Source: Bacteroidales bacterium Bact_07 (GTDB lineage: Bacteria > Bacteroidota > Bacteroidia > Bacteroidales > Tenuifilaceae). Taken from it: a stretch of 6,483 nucleotides of DNA. How positions within the stretch are numbered: the first letter of the stretch is position 1; every line of letters begins with the position of its first letter. Of this stretch, positions 5,242 to 6,483 are shown piece by piece. Position numbers and translations under genes: made by a program. The notes below the pieces were generated by a model. It was not told the origin of the DNA, searched no databases, and saw only the letters and a list, made by a program, of their open reading frames with translations. Location of the stretch: the NCBI GenBank assembly GCA_001603415.1, contig LUYY01000094.1, positions 1 to 6,483 of the forward strand, read 5' to 3'.

Positions 5242-6483
5242 ATGCTTGTCAAAACCTTTGGCAGTGCCGTTCATGGTATAAAAGCCACCACCATTACCAT
5301 TGAGGTTAGCGTTGGGCAGGGCGTAAATTTCTTTCTTGTTGGATTGCCCGATAGTGCCGTTAAGGAAAGCCAGCAGCGGGTAATGTCGGCGCTGGAGACA
5401 AATGGCTACAAGTTTCCCAAAAAGAGAATAGTTATCAATATGGCACCAGCCGATATCCGGAAGGAGGGTTCGGCTTACGATTTGCCATTGGCCATAGGCA
5501 TCATGGCTGCCTCGGAGCAAATAAAACCCGATTTGCTGCCTGATTATGTTATTATGGGTGAGCTATCGCTCGATGGAACTATTCAGCCCATTAAGGGCGT
5601 TTTGCCCATAGCCATTCAGGCCCGCGAGGAAGGCTTTAAGGGTTTTATTGTTCCCATTCAGAATGCCCGCGAGGCCGCTGTTGTAAACAATCTTGATGTT
5701 TACGGGGTTGAGCATATCAAACAGGTAGTTGACTTTTTTAATGGCAAAGGCGCGCTTGAGCCAACCATTGTGAATACCCGTGAGGAATTTTTTGCCCATG
5801 CCAATAATTACGATGTTGATTTTGCCGATGTTAAGGGTCAGGAAAATGTGAAGCGGGCGCTTGAGGTTGCGGCTGCTGGAGGGCATAACATTATTATGAT
5901 TGGCCCGCCGGGATCAGGAAAAACAATGCTGGCCAAGCGAATTCCTACAATAATACCACCCTTAACCTTACGCGAAGCCCTTGAAACTACCAAAATACAT
6001 TCGGTAGCAGGTAAAATTGACAGGAATACCTCGTTAATGACCCGTAGGCCATTCCGTAGCCCTCATCATACCATTTCCGATATTGCCCTGGTTGGTGGTG
6101 GTCAATTTCCCCAACCTGGCGAAATATCGCTTGCTCACAATGGAGTGCTGTTCCTTGATGAGTTGCCCGAGTTCAAAAGGACAGTGCTGGAGGTGATGCG
6201 CCAGCCCCTTGAGGACAGGGTTATTACCATATCGCGGGCAAAGTTCACCGTTGAGTATCCCGCCAGCTTCATGCTGGTAGCCTCCATGAACCCCTGCCCA
6301 TGTGGTTACTACAATCACCCTGAAAAGGAGTGTGTTTGCTCGCCTGGAGTTGTTCAAAAGTATTTGAATCGTATATCGGGGCCATTGCTTGACCGAATCG
6401 ATATACATGTGGAGGTTATTCCTGTGCCCTTTGAGAAGCTCTCATCGGCACCACCAGCCGAGAGTAGCGCTCAAATCAGGGAG
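5242..6483 (+). CDS. comM: ComM/YifB-family Mg-chelatase-like AAA+ ATPase, 3' end cut by window
   Basis: Reading from ATG 5242 gives 414 codons with no stop before the right edge. Family members are about 510 residues, so roughly 100 are missing, including most of the C-terminal Mg-chelatase domain. The start MLVKTFGSAVHGIKA is the usual family N-terminus. Residues about 18-140 form the ChlI/Lon-protease-like fold (FFLVGLPDSAVKESQQRV, NMAPADIRKEGSAYDLP) in which Lon's catalytic Ser context is replaced by EGSAYDLP. The AAA+ core has Walker A GPPGSGKT (221-228), the family signature RSPHHTIS (272-279), Walker B LFLDE (303-307), sensor Asn350 in MNPCPCGYY, and the LLDRID arginine segment (382-387). 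Cys352, 354, 364 and 366 form the family's CPC...C.C cluster, possibly metal-binding. In other bacteria ComM is a hexameric branch-migration helicase used in natural transformation; its role in Bacteroidota is less clear. Reverse-strand open frames under this gene are shadows. Confidence 0.96.
   Translation, partial: MLVKTFGSAVHGIKATTITIEVSVGQGVNFFLVGLPDSAVKESQQRVMSALETNGYKFPKKRIVINMAPADIRKEGSAYDLPLAIGIMAASEQIKPDLLPDYVIMGELSLDGTIQPIKGVLPIAIQAREEGFKGFIVPIQNAREAAVVNNLDVYGVEHIKQVVDFFNGKGALEPTIVNTREEFFAHANNYDVDFADVKGQENVKRALEVAAAGGHNIIMIGPPGSGKTMLAKRIPTIIPPLTLREALETTKIHSVAGKIDRNTSLMTRRPFRSPHHTISDIALVGGGQFPQPGEISLAHNGVLFLDELPEFKRTVLEVMRQPLEDRVITISRAKFTVEYPASFMLVASMNPCPCGYYNHPEKECVCSPGVVQKYLNRISGPLLDRIDIHVEVIPVPFEKLSSAPPAESSAQIRE

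Noticed and set aside
5233..6408. Three reverse-strand open frames
   Set aside because: They are all antisense to comM, whose forward frame is continuous and carries the full set of ATPase motifs.

Overview
The window looks like a piece of a Bacteroidota chromosome. The signs are moderately AT-rich DNA, genes with little or no Shine-Dalgarno signal, a long AsmA-like protein and a TlpA-type thioredoxin, a lipoprotein with an acidic/lysine stretch just after its lipidated Cys (the kind of signal linked to surface export in this phylum), a ComM/YifB N-terminus of the form usual in Bacteroidota, and intergenic GTCAT-type palindromic repeats. No finer taxonomic call can be made from the sequence alone.

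Layout. Positions 1-565 are non-coding and repeat-rich. A 137-bp segment at the left edge recurs at 286-432 (133 of 137 aligned positions identical, plus a 10-bp tandem insertion). Between the two copies lies an imperfect inverted repeat of about 80 bp. Positions 566-5192 hold four same-strand genes packed like an operon, with junctions of +18, -38 and +12 nt. They encode an exported TlpA/ResA-like thioredoxin (WCSPC), a 1023-residue AsmA-like membrane-anchored periplasmic protein, a membrane-anchored DsbA/DsbC-superfamily thiol oxidoreductase (CGYC), and a small Cys-rich lipoprotein that I do not recognise. A strong terminator-like hairpin with a T-run (5200-5234) closes the block. Seven nt after it, comM/yifB (Mg-chelatase-like AAA+ ATPase) begins at 5242 and runs off the right edge after 414 codons.

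How the genes may work together. Three of the four operon products concern thiols outside the cytoplasm: two thioredoxin-fold enzymes and a potential substrate with nine Cys besides the lipidated one. The DsbA-like enzyme combines a CGYC active site with a Thr-cisPro loop, the combination known from the isomerase DsbC. A reasonable inference is a small dedicated disulfide-maturation module for the lipoprotein, encoded together with an AsmA-like protein of the kind thought to carry lipids between the membranes. This gene set is the most interesting content of the window; the functional link is an inference from gene order and Cys content. comM lies beyond the terminator and is probably a separate unit.
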